Assembly (NCBI RefSeq): GCF_036227265.1
Contig: NZ_CP109446.1
Coordinates: 1,029,501 to 1,093,500 of the forward strand
Reading direction: 5' to 3'
Source: Streptomyces sp. NBC_01476
GTDB taxonomy: Bacteria; Actinomycetota; Actinomycetes; Streptomycetales; Streptomycetaceae
DNA length: 64,000 nt
Under the pieces are notes generated by a model. That model saw only the letters and a program-made list of their open reading frames with translations. It did no database searches and had not been told where the DNA came from. Position numbers and translations under genes: made by a program. Shown here piece by piece: positions 27,066 through 36,548 of this stretch (its first letter is position 1; every line of letters starts with the position of its first letter).

Positions 27066-27372
27066 CGTGCCCGCCTCTCCTGCCGTCGCTGCTGCTTTGG
27101 CCGCCGGTCCGCTCGCCGCCACCGCGTGTGCCGGTGAACCGTCGGGACGGCCGCTGCCATGGGTGGACGCCTGCCCTGCCGCGGCACGGGCGGGCGCGTC
27201 CTTTCCAGTGTTGCCGCCAGGAGGGCTCCGCAGGCGACCCGGCCTGGTCCATCCGGGGGCGCCTCCGACACCGTCCGTGGCAGTGGACGACTCACTCTGG
27301 ACCTCACGGTCCAGAGTCGTGTTACGGTTTTTCTGAACCGCACAGTCCATTGTGGGAGAGGTCGGAACAGGC
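27066..27372. other. Divergent intergenic region upstream of the SDR gene (307 bp)
   Basis: Contains the TGGACC/GTCCAGA palindrome at 27295-27316 and a TTTTT-containing AT-rich patch just downstream that may hold the promoter of the SDR. No gene is supported. Confidence 0.55.
27295..27316. promoter_or_regulatory. Operator CTCTGGACC-N4-GGTCCAGAG upstream of the SDR
   Basis: Perfect 9-bp inverted repeat. It shares TGGACC-N5-GTCCAGA with the site at 28321-28338 in front of the TetR gene at 28359, so that TetR probably controls both genes. Confidence 0.7.
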
Positions 27373-28146
27373 ATGACTGCACGACTGCAGGGCAAGACAG
27401 CGCTGGTCACAGGGGCCACGAGCAACATCGGGCGGGCCGTCGCGGTGGCCTTCGGCGCCGAGGGCGCACATGTGGTGGTCTCCGGCCGCAATGAGGCCCG
27501 CGGCGCCGAGGTGGTGGCCGGGATCAGGGCGGCCGGCGGCAAGGCCGACTTCGTCGCCGCCGACCTCGACGGCAGCGCGGCGGCCAGCCACGGGCTGGCC
27601 GAGCGGGCCACCGAGGTGCTCGGCGGCCGGATCGACATCCTGGTCAACAACGCGGGCATCTTCCCCGGCTCGACCACCCCGACCGTCGACGAGACCATGT
27701 TCGACCAGGTGTACGGGGTCAATGTGAAGGCCCCGTTCTTCCTCACCGCGGTGGTGGCGCCTGCCATGGTGGCGGCCGGCGGCGGCACGATCATCAACCT
27801 GGGTTCGTGGGTGGCCCGGCTCAGTGTTCCGGTCGGCGCGCTCTACGCCTCGACCAAGGGCGCGGTGGAGACGCTGACCAGGGCCTGGGCCGCCGAGTTC
27901 GGACCGTCCGGGGTACGGGTGAACGCGATCGCCCCCGGGGTGATCCGCACCCCCGACCTGGACCCGTCCCAGCCGCACCCGGCCGAGGGAATGATGCACG
28001 GCACGCCGGCCGGCACCACCGGCGACCCCGGGGACATCGCCCAGGCCGCGGTCTACCTGGCGAGCGACGAAGCCTCCTTCGTCCACGGCACGGTGCTGGA
28101 CGTGGACGGCGGCCGGATCGGGGTCGCGGTGATCAAGGGGGCGTGA
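27373..28146 (+). CDS. Short-chain dehydrogenase/reductase
   Basis: 257 residues, classical SDR. The NAD(P) motif TGATSNIG is at 13-20, NNAG at 92-95, and the catalytic Ser145, Tyr158 and Lys162 (YASTK) are all present. The C-terminal DVDGG is typical. It is expected to oxidise or reduce an alcohol/ketone; the substrate is not known. ATG 27373 follows GGGAGAGG. The TetR gene 212 bp downstream carries the same operator sequence, so the pair forms one regulated unit, probably induced by the SDR's substrate. Confidence 0.9.
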   Translation: MTARLQGKTALVTGATSNIGRAVAVAFGAEGAHVVVSGRNEARGAEVVAGIRAAGGKADFVAADLDGSAAASHGLAERATEVLGGRIDILVNNAGIFPGSTTPTVDETMFDQVYGVNVKAPFFLTAVVAPAMVAAGGGTIINLGSWVARLSVPVGALYASTKGAVETLTRAWAAEFGPSGVRVNAIAPGVIRTPDLDPSQPHPAEGMMHGTPAGTTGDPGDIAQAAVYLASDEASFVHGTVLDVDGGRIGVAVIKGA

Positions 28147-28320
28147 GCCCCTCATCGGGTGCGCGGTACGCCGGGCGGCCGGCGCCGCGCACCCCGGTGA
28201 GGGCGCCGCGCCGCCCCCTTTCCCTACGGGCCCCGACCGCCGCTCCCCCACCGGCCCCGGGCCACCGGACCCCGACCGCCCCACCGCCCCCGCCGGCCCG
28301 GGCCACCGGACCCGTACTAT

Positions 28321-28338
28321 TGGACCGGGAAGTCCAGA
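28321..28338. promoter_or_regulatory. Operator TGGACC-N5-GTCCAGA upstream of the TetR gene
   Basis: It begins 38 nt before the GTG start. It is identical in both half-sites and spacing to the core of the SDR operator at 27295-27316. Predicted autoregulatory site. Confidence 0.7.
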
Positions 28339-28358
28339 TCGTTCGGGAGGCGGAAAGC

Positions 28359-28952
28359 GTGCCGCAGGGGCTGACGACCAAGGGCGCCGCCACACGGCTG
28401 CGGATCATCGAGGGGGCCGCCGCGCTGATGCGGCAGTCCGGGGCCGGGGTGTCGCTGGACGAGATCCGGGACGCCACCAGGACCAGCAAGAGCCAGCTCT
28501 TCCACTACTTCCCGCAGGGACGGGAGCAACTGGTGCTCGCGGTGGCCTCGCACGAGGCGGACGCGATCCTCGCCGACCAGCAGCCGCACCTGGACGACCT
28601 GACCAGCTGGCGCTCCTGGCACGCCTGGCGCAACACGGTGGTGGCCCGTTACCGGCGGCAGGGCGCCCACTGCCCGCTGCGGGTGGTGATGAGCCAGCTC
28701 GCCCCGGACGACGAGGCGGCCAGGGCGGTGCAGGTGGACCTGATGGACCGCTGGCAGGGCAAGCTGGCCGCCGGGGTCCGCCATATGCAGGAGCACGAAC
28801 TGATGACCCGTGGGCTGAGCGCGGACCGGGCCGCGGACGCGCTGCTGGCCGCGGTGCAGGGCGGCGCCCTGGTGCTGATCGTCACCGGCCGCTCCGCCTC
28901 CCTGGAGGCAGCGCTCGACCTGACCCTGGACCAGCTGCGCGTCCGGCCCTGA
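28359..28952 (+). CDS. TetR-family regulator linked to the SDR
   Basis: 197 residues from GTG 28359 (VPQGLTTKGAATRLRIIEGA), with GGGAGG upstream. The helix-turn-helix (VSLDEIRDATRTSKSQLFHYFPQGREQLV, about 30-60) is complete. The C-terminal domain fits the LmrA/YxaF-type TetR group that controls oxidoreductases or drug pumps. Two matching operators (27295 and 28321) suggest it represses the SDR and itself. Open frame upstream of the GTG is antisense-like GC sequence overlapping the SDR and is not coding. Confidence 0.85.
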   Translation: MPQGLTTKGAATRLRIIEGAAALMRQSGAGVSLDEIRDATRTSKSQLFHYFPQGREQLVLAVASHEADAILADQQPHLDDLTSWRSWHAWRNTVVARYRRQGAHCPLRVVMSQLAPDDEAARAVQVDLMDRWQGKLAAGVRHMQEHELMTRGLSADRAADALLAAVQGGALVLIVTGRSASLEAALDLTLDQLRVRP

Positions 28953-29071
28953 CCGGACACGTCCAGCCCCCACCGGACCCCCGGGATACAGTGGCCGGAA
29001 CCGAACGGGGGTCCCGCGGCCGGGCCGCACGGGGCTCCCGGGCCGTCGCAGCACCGCAGGGAGGGGCAGTC

Positions 29072-29839
29072 ATGGCACGCGGCCGGGCCGGACATGCCTA
29101 CAGCGTCGTAGCTGCGGCGGTCACCGTCGCGCTGGCCATCACGGTGGCGCTGCTCACCGCCGGCACACCGGCCGTCGGGGCCCACCCGTACACCGTGCGG
29201 GTGATGCCGCTCGGCGACTCCATCACCTGGGGCCAGGGCAGCCCCACCAGGTCGGGTTACCGCAAGCCGCTCTGGGACCTGGTGACCGGGCGGCAGTCGC
29301 GGTACACCGTGGACTTCGTCGGCTCGCAGCGCAACGGGGATCTGCCGGATCCGGCGAACGAGGGCCACCGGGGCTGGACCATCGACGGCGTACGGTCCCG
29401 GCTGGACGGCTGGCTGGCGGCGTACCGGCCCGAGGTCGTCCTGCTGCACCTCGGCATCAACGACCTGCTGCACCACCACGACCCGGCGCACGCCCCCGAG
29501 CGGCTGGCGGCGCTGGTCGACCGGATCTACGCCGACCGGCCCGGGGTCTCGGTGGTGTACATGGGACTGCTGCCCAACACGGTGCGGCAGCGGGCGCAGA
29601 CCACCGCCTTCAACCGGAAGGCCGCCGCCCTGGAAGGGACCGAGCGCCGCAGGGGCCGGGCGTTCTGGTACGTGGCCCCGCCGCGGCTCGGCCACCCGGA
29701 CATGGCCGACGGCGTGCATCCCGACGACGCCGGGTACCGGAAGATGGCCGCGGTGTTCTTCCCGGCGCTGAACAGCGCGGTGCGGGACCGGATGCGCCGG
29801 CTCGCTCCGGCGTCGGCCTCCGCCGCGCCGCCCCTCTGA
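29072..29839 (+). CDS. Secreted SGNH/GDSL hydrolase
   Basis: 255 residues. A signal segment (about 8-38, ending PAVGAHPY) precedes the SGNH domain. The nucleophile is Ser50 in PLGDSITWG. Block III has Asn130 in GIND. The catalytic Asp213 and His216 lie in DGVHPDD. It hydrolyses esters of sugars or lipids outside the cell; the family also includes carbohydrate esterases, which would suit the glycoside hydrolases downstream. ATG 29072 follows GGGAGGGG. Confidence 0.9.
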   Translation: MARGRAGHAYSVVAAAVTVALAITVALLTAGTPAVGAHPYTVRVMPLGDSITWGQGSPTRSGYRKPLWDLVTGRQSRYTVDFVGSQRNGDLPDPANEGHRGWTIDGVRSRLDGWLAAYRPEVVLLHLGINDLLHHHDPAHAPERLAALVDRIYADRPGVSVVYMGLLPNTVRQRAQTTAFNRKAAALEGTERRRGRAFWYVAPPRLGHPDMADGVHPDDAGYRKMAAVFFPALNSAVRDRMRRLAPASASAAPPL

Positions 29840-29871
29840 CGGCACCGCCGGCCACCGCGCTCCGGTACGGG

Positions 29872-30870
29872 TCAGCCGCGGAACTCCCCCGAGCCGCGGA
29901 CCACCAGACGGGTCAGCAGCACCACGTCGCGCGGCGCCGACCGGTCGCCCGCTATCCGGGAGAAGAGCAGGTGCGCCGCGGTGCTGCCGAGCGCCACCGG
30001 GTCCTGGCTGACCACGGTGAGCGGCGGGCTGAGCCGCTCGGCCAGCGGAAGGTCGTCGAAGCCGACGACGGCCGGCGGGGCGGAGTGGTCGAGGCCGTCG
30101 AGCACCCCGAAGGTGATCAGGTCGTTGCTGGTGAACAGGGCCGTCGGTGGCTGCGGCAGCCGGCGCAGCTCGGCGAGGGCGGCGGTGGCCGCGGCGCGGG
30201 TGCGCAGGCCGTGCCGGACCAGGGCGGGGTCGGCGGGGATGCCGTGGGCGGTGAGGGCGTCGAGGTAGCCGGCGTGGCGTTCGGCCTGCGTCCAGATCTC
30301 GTAGCGGTCGCCGAGGAAGGCGATCCGGGTGTGGCCGTGGCCGAGCAGATGGGTCACCGCGCGCTGGGCGCCTGCCCGGTTGTCGACGGTGACGGTGTCC
30401 ACCGCGAGGCCCCTGGCGGGACGGTCCACGCAGACCACCCGGGTGCCGTTCGCCATCGGCCGCTGAAGGAAGCCGTGGTCCCCGATGGTGGGCACGATGA
30501 TCAGACCGTCCACCTGGCGGGCGGTGAAGGCGGCGATCACCTCGCGCTCGCGGCGCGGCTCGTCATTGGTGCTGGCGACCAGCACCACACAGCCGCGGCG
30601 GTGGGCCTCGTCCTCGACCGAGCGGGCCATCAGTGCGTAGAAGGGGTTGGCGAGGTCGTCGACCACCAGACCGATGGTTGCGGTGGCGGGGTTCTTCTGC
30701 CGCAGGTGGCGTGCGTTGTCGTTGCGCTGGTAGCCGAGCCGGCGGACCGCGCGTTCGACCTTGGCCGCGGTGGCCGGTGACACACCGGCCTCGCCGGACA
30801 CGACCCGGGAGACGGTCATCGGGCTGACCCCCGCGGCGCGGGCCACGTCCTTCATCGTCGGGCGCTTCAC
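29872..30870 (-). CDS. LacI-family repressor divergent from the GH92 mannosidase
   Basis: 332 residues from GTG 30870, which has a GGAGGAGG ribosome site. The N-terminal helix-turn-helix MKDVARAAGVSPMTVSRVVSG and hinge (ARHLRQKNPAT) are typical of LacI. The sugar-binding domain follows (IGLVVDDLANPFYALM, DGLIIVPT, ALFTSNDLITFGVL). Upstream open frame would overlap the divergent promoter and is rejected. It probably represses the GH92 gene and itself through sites in 30871-31228. Confidence 0.88.
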   Translation of the reverse strand: MKRPTMKDVARAAGVSPMTVSRVVSGEAGVSPATAAKVERAVRRLGYQRNDNARHLRQKNPATATIGLVVDDLANPFYALMARSVEDEAHRRGCVVLVASTNDEPRREREVIAAFTARQVDGLIIVPTIGDHGFLQRPMANGTRVVCVDRPARGLAVDTVTVDNRAGAQRAVTHLLGHGHTRIAFLGDRYEIWTQAERHAGYLDALTAHGIPADPALVRHGLRTRAAATAALAELRRLPQPPTALFTSNDLITFGVLDGLDHSAPPAVVGFDDLPLAERLSPPLTVVSQDPVALGSTAAHLLFSRIAGDRSAPRDVVLLTRLVVRGSGEFRG

Positions 30871-31228
30871 GGGCCTCCTCCGGTGTGCCGCGGGTCCGCC
30901 GGTCCGCCGTCGCTCCGGTGACGGCGGACCGGCCGGATCCCGGGAAGCGGATAACGTTCCCAGAAATCGGTGCACGGTACGGGCGAACTGACGGCATGTC
31001 AATATGCCGGTCGGCCATCGCGGACGGTCGCGCGGATACGCTGCCGACCAGGCCGTACGGGCCCGCCGATGCCGGATCGGCGTCCGTGCACACACCCTTG
31101 ACATACATCAGGTACACGTCAACACTCCGCACTGTCCCGGTACCGTTCACACGCTTCGGGCAGCCCGTGCCCCTGAAGGCCCACGCGCCAGCGCGACGCC
31201 GGGCCTTCCGCGAGAAGGTGATCCCCCC
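30871..31228. other. Divergent LacI/GH92 regulatory region (358 bp)
   Basis: Holds two candidate operators: GGGAA-N10-TTCCC at 30942-30961 (LacI-like, with AACGTT inside) and CGGCAT-N6-ATGCCG at 30992-31009. A TTGACA at 31098-31103 may be the -35 of the GH92 gene. GAGAAGG (31212-31218) is the GH92 ribosome site. No gene is seen. Confidence 0.55.
30942..31009. promoter_or_regulatory. Two inverted repeats, candidate LacI-family operators
   Basis: GGGAA-N10-TTCCC (30942-30961) lies 72 bp upstream of the LacI start. CGGCAT-GTCAAT-ATGCCG (30992-31009) lies between the two genes. Which is bound cannot be decided by eye. Confidence 0.4.
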
Positions 31229-33952
31229 ATGCTTCCTGCCCTGCTCCGTCTGCGAACCGCGGGTGCCCTCAGCGCCCTGTTACTCGCCGCCCTCACCGCC
31301 GGCGGCCTCGTGCCGGCCCCGGCGCACGCCGCGGCGGCCGCCAACCTCACGCAGTACGCCGACCCGTTCGTCGGCACCGACGACAGTTCGGCGCCCAACC
31401 CGGTGCCCGGCGGCGCCGGCGGCAGTACCTACCCGGGCGCGGTGGTGCCCTTCGGCGGTGTGCAGTTCAGCCCCGACACCCCCACCGGGTCGCCCTCCGG
31501 CTACCGGTACTCCGACACCAGCATCGAGGACGTCAGCCTCACCCACTTCGACGGCGCCGGCTGCCCCAACAACGAGGACCTGCCGCTGCTGCCTGTCACC
31601 GGGGCGCTGGGCACCTCCCCCGGCAGCAACTGGACGTCGTACGCGTCGTCGTACACCAAGGCCAACGAGACGGCGGCGCCCGGCTACTACAAGAACCGGC
31701 TGGACAAGTACGCCACCGATGTGGAACTCACCGCCACCACCAGGACCGGGATGGGACGGCTGACCTATCCGTCCTCCACCACCGCGGGGCTGCTGATCAA
31801 CACCAGCCGCAGCGCGACCGGCAACCGCAGCGGCTCGGTGCGGATCAGCGGCTCCGAGGTCACCGGCAGCGTGACCGCGGGCGGCTTCTGCGGCTCGGCC
31901 AAGACCTACCAGATCTACTTCGACATCCGCTTCGACCGGGCCCCGACCGGCTTCGGCACCTGGTCGGGCGGCACGGTCAGCAGCGGCTCGGCGAGCACAA
32001 GCGGCACCAACACCGGGGCGTACGTCACCTTCGACACCACCAGCGCGCGGACCGTCCAGTTCAAGGTGGGGATCTCCTATGTCAGCGTGGCGGGCGCGCA
32101 GGCGAACCTGACGGCGGAGAACAACGGCTGGGACTTCGCGGCGGTGCGCACCGCGGCGGACACCGCCTGGAACGGCGTCCTCAACCGGGTCCAGGTCACC
32201 GGGGGTTCGGCCGCCGATCTGAAGAAGTTCTACACCGCGCTCTACCACGTCTTCCAGAGCCCCAACATCGAGAGCGACGTCAACGGTGACTACCGCGGCT
32301 TCGACAACGCGGTGCACAACTCGTCCCGGCCGGTGTACCAGAACTACTCCGGCTGGGACATCTACCGCTCCTGGGCGGCGCTGATCGCCCTGGTGGCACC
32401 CACCGAGGCGGCCGACATCGCCAAGTCCATGGTGCTGGACGGGCAGCAGGGCGGACTGCTGCCGAAGTGGTCGCAGGCCACCAACGAGGACTTCGTGATG
32501 ACCGGGGACCCGGGTCCGATCGTCATCAGCAGCATGTACGCCTTCGGGGTCAGGGACTTCGACACCGCCGGTGCCCTGTCCCTGATGGAGAAGGCGTCCA
32601 ACGGCGGTACGGCGCAGGGCTCACCCATCCGCGGCAATCAGTCGGCGTACACCAGTCTGCACTACATCAGCGGCGCCCCCTCCGACTCGCTGGAGTACTC
32701 GGCGTCCGACTTCGCGGTCGCCCAGTTCGCCAAGGCGCTCGGGAACACGGCGAGTTACACCACCCACATGACCCGTGCCCAGTGGTGGCGGAACACCTTC
32801 GGCACCGACTCGGGCTACATCCAGCCGCGCAACTCCGACGGCAGCTGGTCATGGCCGCTGGACCCGGCGAGCCAGAGCAACTTCACCGAGGGCAATGCCG
32901 CCCAGTACACCTGGATGGTGCCGTACGACTTCGCCGACCTGATCAACGACATGGGCGGCAGGCCGACCGCGGTGCAGCGGCTCGACCACCACTTCACCCA
33001 GGTCAACGCCGGGCAGACGCAGCCGTACTACTACATCGGCAACGAGCCCGAGCACGGCGTGCCGTGGGCGTACAACTTCGCCGGTGACCCGGCGGGTGCC
33101 TCCGACGCGGTCCGCAAGGTGATGACCGAGTCGTACACCACCGGCGCCGGCGGGCTGCCGGGCAACGACGACCTCGGCGCCACCTCGGCCTGGTACGTGT
33201 GGGCGGCGCTCGGCATGTACCCGGCGACGCCCGGCGCGGACACCCTCGCCGTCCACGGGCCGGCCTTCCCCTCGGTGCTCATCCAGCGGCCCGGCGGCGC
33301 CATCACCGTCAACGCCTCGGGCAGCGGCACCTATGTGCAGGCACTGAGGGTCAACGGAACGGCCACCAGCCACAATTACCTGCGCTACCCGGATCTGGCG
33401 GCCGGCGGGACGGTGGACTTCACCATGGGCGCCACGCCCAGCACGAGCTGGGGAACCGGCGCATCGGACGTACCGCCCTCCTTCCAGGACGGCGCCACAC
33501 CGGTGCCGGCGGCCCCCGCGCTCGGCGCGAATCTGGCCCAGGGGCGGCCGGTGACCGCGTCGGCGTCCTGCGCCACCGCCGAGTCCGGTGACAAGGCGGT
33601 CGACAACTCGCTGAAGAACAACAGCAAGTGGTGCTCCAAGACGGCCAACGCGACGCTCCAGGTGGACCTCGGGGCGAGCAGGACCGTGTCGTCGTTCGTG
33701 GTCAAGCACGCGGGCCTGGGCGGCGAGAACACCGCGTGGAACACCGGCGCCTTCCAGCTGCAGACCAGCACCGACGGCTCGGCCTGGTCCACCGCGGCGA
33801 CCGTCACCGGCTCACGGGCCAGCCGCACGTACACCACGGTCTCGCCCCGGCAGGCCCGCTACGCCCGGCTGCTGGTCACCCAGCCGGCGAACACCACCGG
33901 CAACGGCACGGACGCGGCCCGGATCTACGAACTGGAGGTCTACGGGAGCTGA
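31229..33952 (+). CDS. Secreted GH92 alpha-mannosidase with C-terminal F5/8 (CBM32-like) domain
   Basis: 907 residues. A Sec signal peptide ends near residue 33 (PAPAHAAAAA). GH92 starts at YADPFVGTDDSSAPN and STYPGAVVPFGGVQFSPDT, both family landmarks. The catalytic elements GNEPEHGVPW (acid Glu) and GNDDLGATSAW (Asp base region) are present. An F5/8-type discoidin/CBM32 module covers about 770-907 (NLAQGRPVTASA ... IYELEVYG). GH92 enzymes are calcium-dependent exo-alpha-mannosidases that trim fungal or plant mannoproteins. ATG 31229 follows GAGAAGG. It is probably repressed by the divergent LacI protein. Confidence 0.93.
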   Translation: MLPALLRLRTAGALSALLLAALTAGGLVPAPAHAAAAANLTQYADPFVGTDDSSAPNPVPGGAGGSTYPGAVVPFGGVQFSPDTPTGSPSGYRYSDTSIEDVSLTHFDGAGCPNNEDLPLLPVTGALGTSPGSNWTSYASSYTKANETAAPGYYKNRLDKYATDVELTATTRTGMGRLTYPSSTTAGLLINTSRSATGNRSGSVRISGSEVTGSVTAGGFCGSAKTYQIYFDIRFDRAPTGFGTWSGGTVSSGSASTSGTNTGAYVTFDTTSARTVQFKVGISYVSVAGAQANLTAENNGWDFAAVRTAADTAWNGVLNRVQVTGGSAADLKKFYTALYHVFQSPNIESDVNGDYRGFDNAVHNSSRPVYQNYSGWDIYRSWAALIALVAPTEAADIAKSMVLDGQQGGLLPKWSQATNEDFVMTGDPGPIVISSMYAFGVRDFDTAGALSLMEKASNGGTAQGSPIRGNQSAYTSLHYISGAPSDSLEYSASDFAVAQFAKALGNTASYTTHMTRAQWWRNTFGTDSGYIQPRNSDGSWSWPLDPASQSNFTEGNAAQYTWMVPYDFADLINDMGGRPTAVQRLDHHFTQVNAGQTQPYYYIGNEPEHGVPWAYNFAGDPAGASDAVRKVMTESYTTGAGGLPGNDDLGATSAWYVWAALGMYPATPGADTLAVHGPAFPSVLIQRPGGAITVNASGSGTYVQALRVNGTATSHNYLRYPDLAAGGTVDFTMGATPSTSWGTGASDVPPSFQDGATPVPAAPALGANLAQGRPVTASASCATAESGDKAVDNSLKNNSKWCSKTANATLQVDLGASRTVSSFVVKHAGLGGENTAWNTGAFQLQTSTDGSAWSTAATVTGSRASRTYTTVSPRQARYARLLVTQPANTTGNGTDAARIYELEVYGS

Positions 33953-33965
33953 CGCGAGCGCCACC

Positions 33966-33998
33966 GGGCGGTCGTCTCCCCGCTGGGAGCGGCCGCCC
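33966..33998. terminator. Hairpin between convergent GH92 and glgC
   Basis: Arms GGGCGG (33966-33971) and CCGCCC (33993-33998) enclose an inner CTCCC/GGGAG stem. Probable shared terminator. Confidence 0.5.
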
Positions 33999-34012
33999 GC
34001 GGCGCGTGCCGG

Positions 34013-35230
34013 TCACAGCACCCGCTGTCCCTTGCCCAGCGCGATCACACCGGCCTTCGACACGGTGTAGAGCTCCGCGTCCCGCTCAGCGTTGACCCCG
34101 ATGCTGGCGCCCGGCGGGACGTCCACGTTCTTGTCGAGCACCGCGCCGCGCACGATGGCACCGCGGCCGACCCGTACGTTGTCGTGCAGCACCGAGCCCT
34201 GGACGACAGCGCCGGCGTCCACCACCACGCCGGGTGAGAGCACCGAGCGGGTGACCTGGCCGCGGATCACACAGCCCGGGCTGATCACCGACTCCCCCAC
34301 GATGCCGCCGGCCGCGATCTTCGCCGGCGGCAGGCTGCCCTCGTGGGTGTAGATCGGCCAGCGCCGGTTGTAGAGGCTGAAGGCCGGCTGGTCGGAGATC
34401 AGGTCCATGTGCGCGTCGTAGTAGGCGTCGAGCGTGCCCACGTCCCGCCAGTAGCCGTGGTCGCGGCTGGTCTCGCCGGGCACGTGGTTGGTGTCGAAGT
34501 CGTACACCTGGGCGGCGCCCATGGCGGTGAGCCGGGGCAGGATGCTGCCGCCCATGTCATGGACCGAGTGCGGGTCCTCCGCGTCCTCGTGCAGCGCGTC
34601 CAGCAGCGTCTTGGTGGTGAAGAGGTAGTTGCCCATGGAGGCGAAGACATGGCCCGGGTCGTCCGGCAGCCCGGGCGGGTCCTCGGGCTTCTCCAGGAAG
34701 CGGTCCACCTGGATGCCGTCGCCGGCCGGGGTGATCACGCCGAAGGACGAGGCGTCCGCCCTGGGCACTTTTATCCCGGCCACGGTGACGCCCGCGCCGT
34801 GCTCGATGTGCTGGGCGAGCATCTGCCGGGGGTCCATCCGGTACACGTGGTCGGCGCCGAAGACCGCCACATAGTCGGGCTGCTCGTCGTAGATGAGGTT
34901 GAGCGACTGCAGGATCGCGTCGGCGCTGCCGAGGTACCAGCGCGGGCCGAGCCGCTGCTGGGCCGGCACCGGCGTGACGTAGTTGCCCAGCAGGCTGGAC
35001 ATCCGCCAGGTGGTGCTGACATGGCGGTCCAGCGAGTGCGACTTGTACTGGGTCAGTACGCAGATCCGCAGGATGTCGCCGTTGACCAGATTGGACAGCA
35101 CGAAGTCCACCAGCCGGTAGGTGCCGCCGAAGGTCACCGCCGGTTTGGCCCGGTCGGCGGTGAGCGGCATCAGCCGCTTCCCCGCGCCACCGGCCAGCAC
35201 TATGCCCAGCACCGAAGGTCCACCGCGCAT
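34013..35230 (-). CDS. glgC: Glucose-1-phosphate adenylyltransferase
   Basis: 405 residues. It makes ADP-glucose from glucose-1-phosphate and ATP for glycogen and related alpha-glucans. N-terminal nucleotidyltransferase signature [32 protein letters not shown] is complete, followed by FVLSNLVN and the sugar-binding [11 protein letters not shown] left-handed beta-helix of hexapeptide repeats (about 300-390) forms the C-terminal allosteric domain. It lies 74 bp downstream of the GT4 glucan synthase gene on the same strand, so the two genes form a functional unit. Full length and intact. Confidence 0.95.
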   Translation of the reverse strand: MRGGPSVLGIVLAGGAGKRLMPLTADRAKPAVTFGGTYRLVDFVLSNLVNGDILRICVLTQYKSHSLDRHVSTTWRMSSLLGNYVTPVPAQQRLGPRWYLGSADAILQSLNLIYDEQPDYVAVFGADHVYRMDPRQMLAQHIEHGAGVTVAGIKVPRADASSFGVITPAGDGIQVDRFLEKPEDPPGLPDDPGHVFASMGNYLFTTKTLLDALHEDAEDPHSVHDMGGSILPRLTAMGAAQVYDFDTNHVPGETSRDHGYWRDVGTLDAYYDAHMDLISDQPAFSLYNRRWPIYTHEGSLPPAKIAAGGIVGESVISPGCVIRGQVTRSVLSPGVVVDAGAVVQGSVLHDNVRVGRGAIVRGAVLDKNVDVPPGASIGVNAERDAELYTVSKAGVIALGKGQRVL

Positions 35231-35304
35231 CGAAGCCCCCTCAGATCATGTCCGCTCTCCGGTGTCCGGCGGGTGCCGTCCGGTTGCTGCCGAGTCCCGC
35301 GGGC

Positions 35305-36468
35305 TCAGCCGTCCTTGAGCACCGTCGCGTACAGCTCGGCGGTGCGCCGGGCGACGGTGTCCCAGCCGAATTCGATGACCGCCCGGTCCCGGCCGGCGTC
35401 GCCCATCCGGGCGGCCAGCGCGGGGTCGCCGATCAGCCGGTCGATCGCCTCGGCGAGCCCGGCCTCGAACTCCTCCGGGCGGCTCTCCCGGTAGGGCACC
35501 AGCAGCCCGGTCCTCCCGTCGTCCACCACCTCGGGTATGCCGCCGACCGCGGAGGCGACCACGGCGGTGCCGCAGCCCATCGCCTCCAGGTTGACGATGC
35601 CCAGCGGCTCGTAGACCGAGGGACAGACGAAGAGGGCGGCGTGGGTGAGGAGCTGGACGACGGCCGGGCGCGGCAGCATCGCCGGGATCCAGTGCACCCC
35701 GTCGCGCACCCCGCTCAGCTCGTCGAAGAGCGCCCGGAACTCGCGGTCCAGAGCGGGGGTGTCGGGGGCGCCGGCGCAGAGCACCAGCTGCGCGGCCGGG
35801 TCGATCCGGCGGGCGGCGCGCAGCAGGTGCGGTACGCCCTTCTGCCGGGTGATCCGGCCGACGAACAGGACGTACGGGCGGTCCGGGTCGATGCCGATCC
35901 GGTCCAGGACGTCGGTGCGCGGGTCGGGCCGGTAGGTGCTGGTGTCGATGCCGTTGCGGATCACCTGGACCCGGTCCGGGTCGAGCATCGGGTAGCTGGC
36001 CAGGATGTCGCGGCGCATGCCGTCGGAAACGGCGATCACCGCGTCCGCCGACTCCATCGCGGTCCGCTCGGCCCAGCTGGACAGCGCGTAGCCGCCGCCC
36101 AGCTGCTCGGCCTTCCACGGGCGCAGCGGCTCCAGCGAGTGCGCGGTCAGTACATGCGGGATGCCGTAGAGCAGCTTGCCGATGTGGCCGGCCAGATTGG
36201 CGTACCAGGTGTGCGAGTGCAGCAGCTCGCGGCCCTCCAGCGCGGCGGCGATCTGGAGATCCACCCCGAAGGTGCGCAGCGCGTCGTTCGCCCCGTCCAG
36301 CGAGGCGGGGGCGCGGTGCCGGAAGACTCCGTCCGCCGCGCCCTCTCCCCAGCTGTGCACCTCCAGGTCCACCAGCGCGCGCAGCTCGCGGGCGAGGAAT
36401 TCCACATGGACCCCGGCCCCGCCGTACACGTCCGGCGGATACTCCCGGGTCAGCAGCCCGACCTTCAC
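35305..36468 (-). CDS. glgA: GT4 alpha-glucan synthase (actinobacterial GlgA; GlgM-type)
   Basis: 387 residues from GTG 36468 (ribosome site GGGAGGG). It starts VKVGLLTREYPPDVYGGAGVHVEFLA, a GT-B retaining transferase; CPSVYEPLGIVNLEAMGCGTAVVAS carries the E-x7-E motif. At 387 residues it is much shorter than GT5 bacterial glycogen synthases (about 480), and matches the mycobacterial GT4 enzyme shown to make maltose-1-phosphate from ADP-glucose (GlgM). It may therefore feed the GlgE route rather than extend glycogen directly. It is followed by glgC. Confidence 0.9.
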   Translation of the reverse strand: MKVGLLTREYPPDVYGGAGVHVEFLARELRALVDLEVHSWGEGAADGVFRHRAPASLDGANDALRTFGVDLQIAAALEGRELLHSHTWYANLAGHIGKLLYGIPHVLTAHSLEPLRPWKAEQLGGGYALSSWAERTAMESADAVIAVSDGMRRDILASYPMLDPDRVQVIRNGIDTSTYRPDPRTDVLDRIGIDPDRPYVLFVGRITRQKGVPHLLRAARRIDPAAQLVLCAGAPDTPALDREFRALFDELSGVRDGVHWIPAMLPRPAVVQLLTHAALFVCPSVYEPLGIVNLEAMGCGTAVVASAVGGIPEVVDDGRTGLLVPYRESRPEEFEAGLAEAIDRLIGDPALAARMGDAGRDRAVIEFGWDTVARRTAELYATVLKDG

Positions 36469-36548
36469 CGCGCCCTCCCGCTCTCGACAGCTTGCGTCTG
36501 CTCGTTGCCTTCCCCGTTGGGGCAAGGCATATCACGTGGAGGCGGCCG

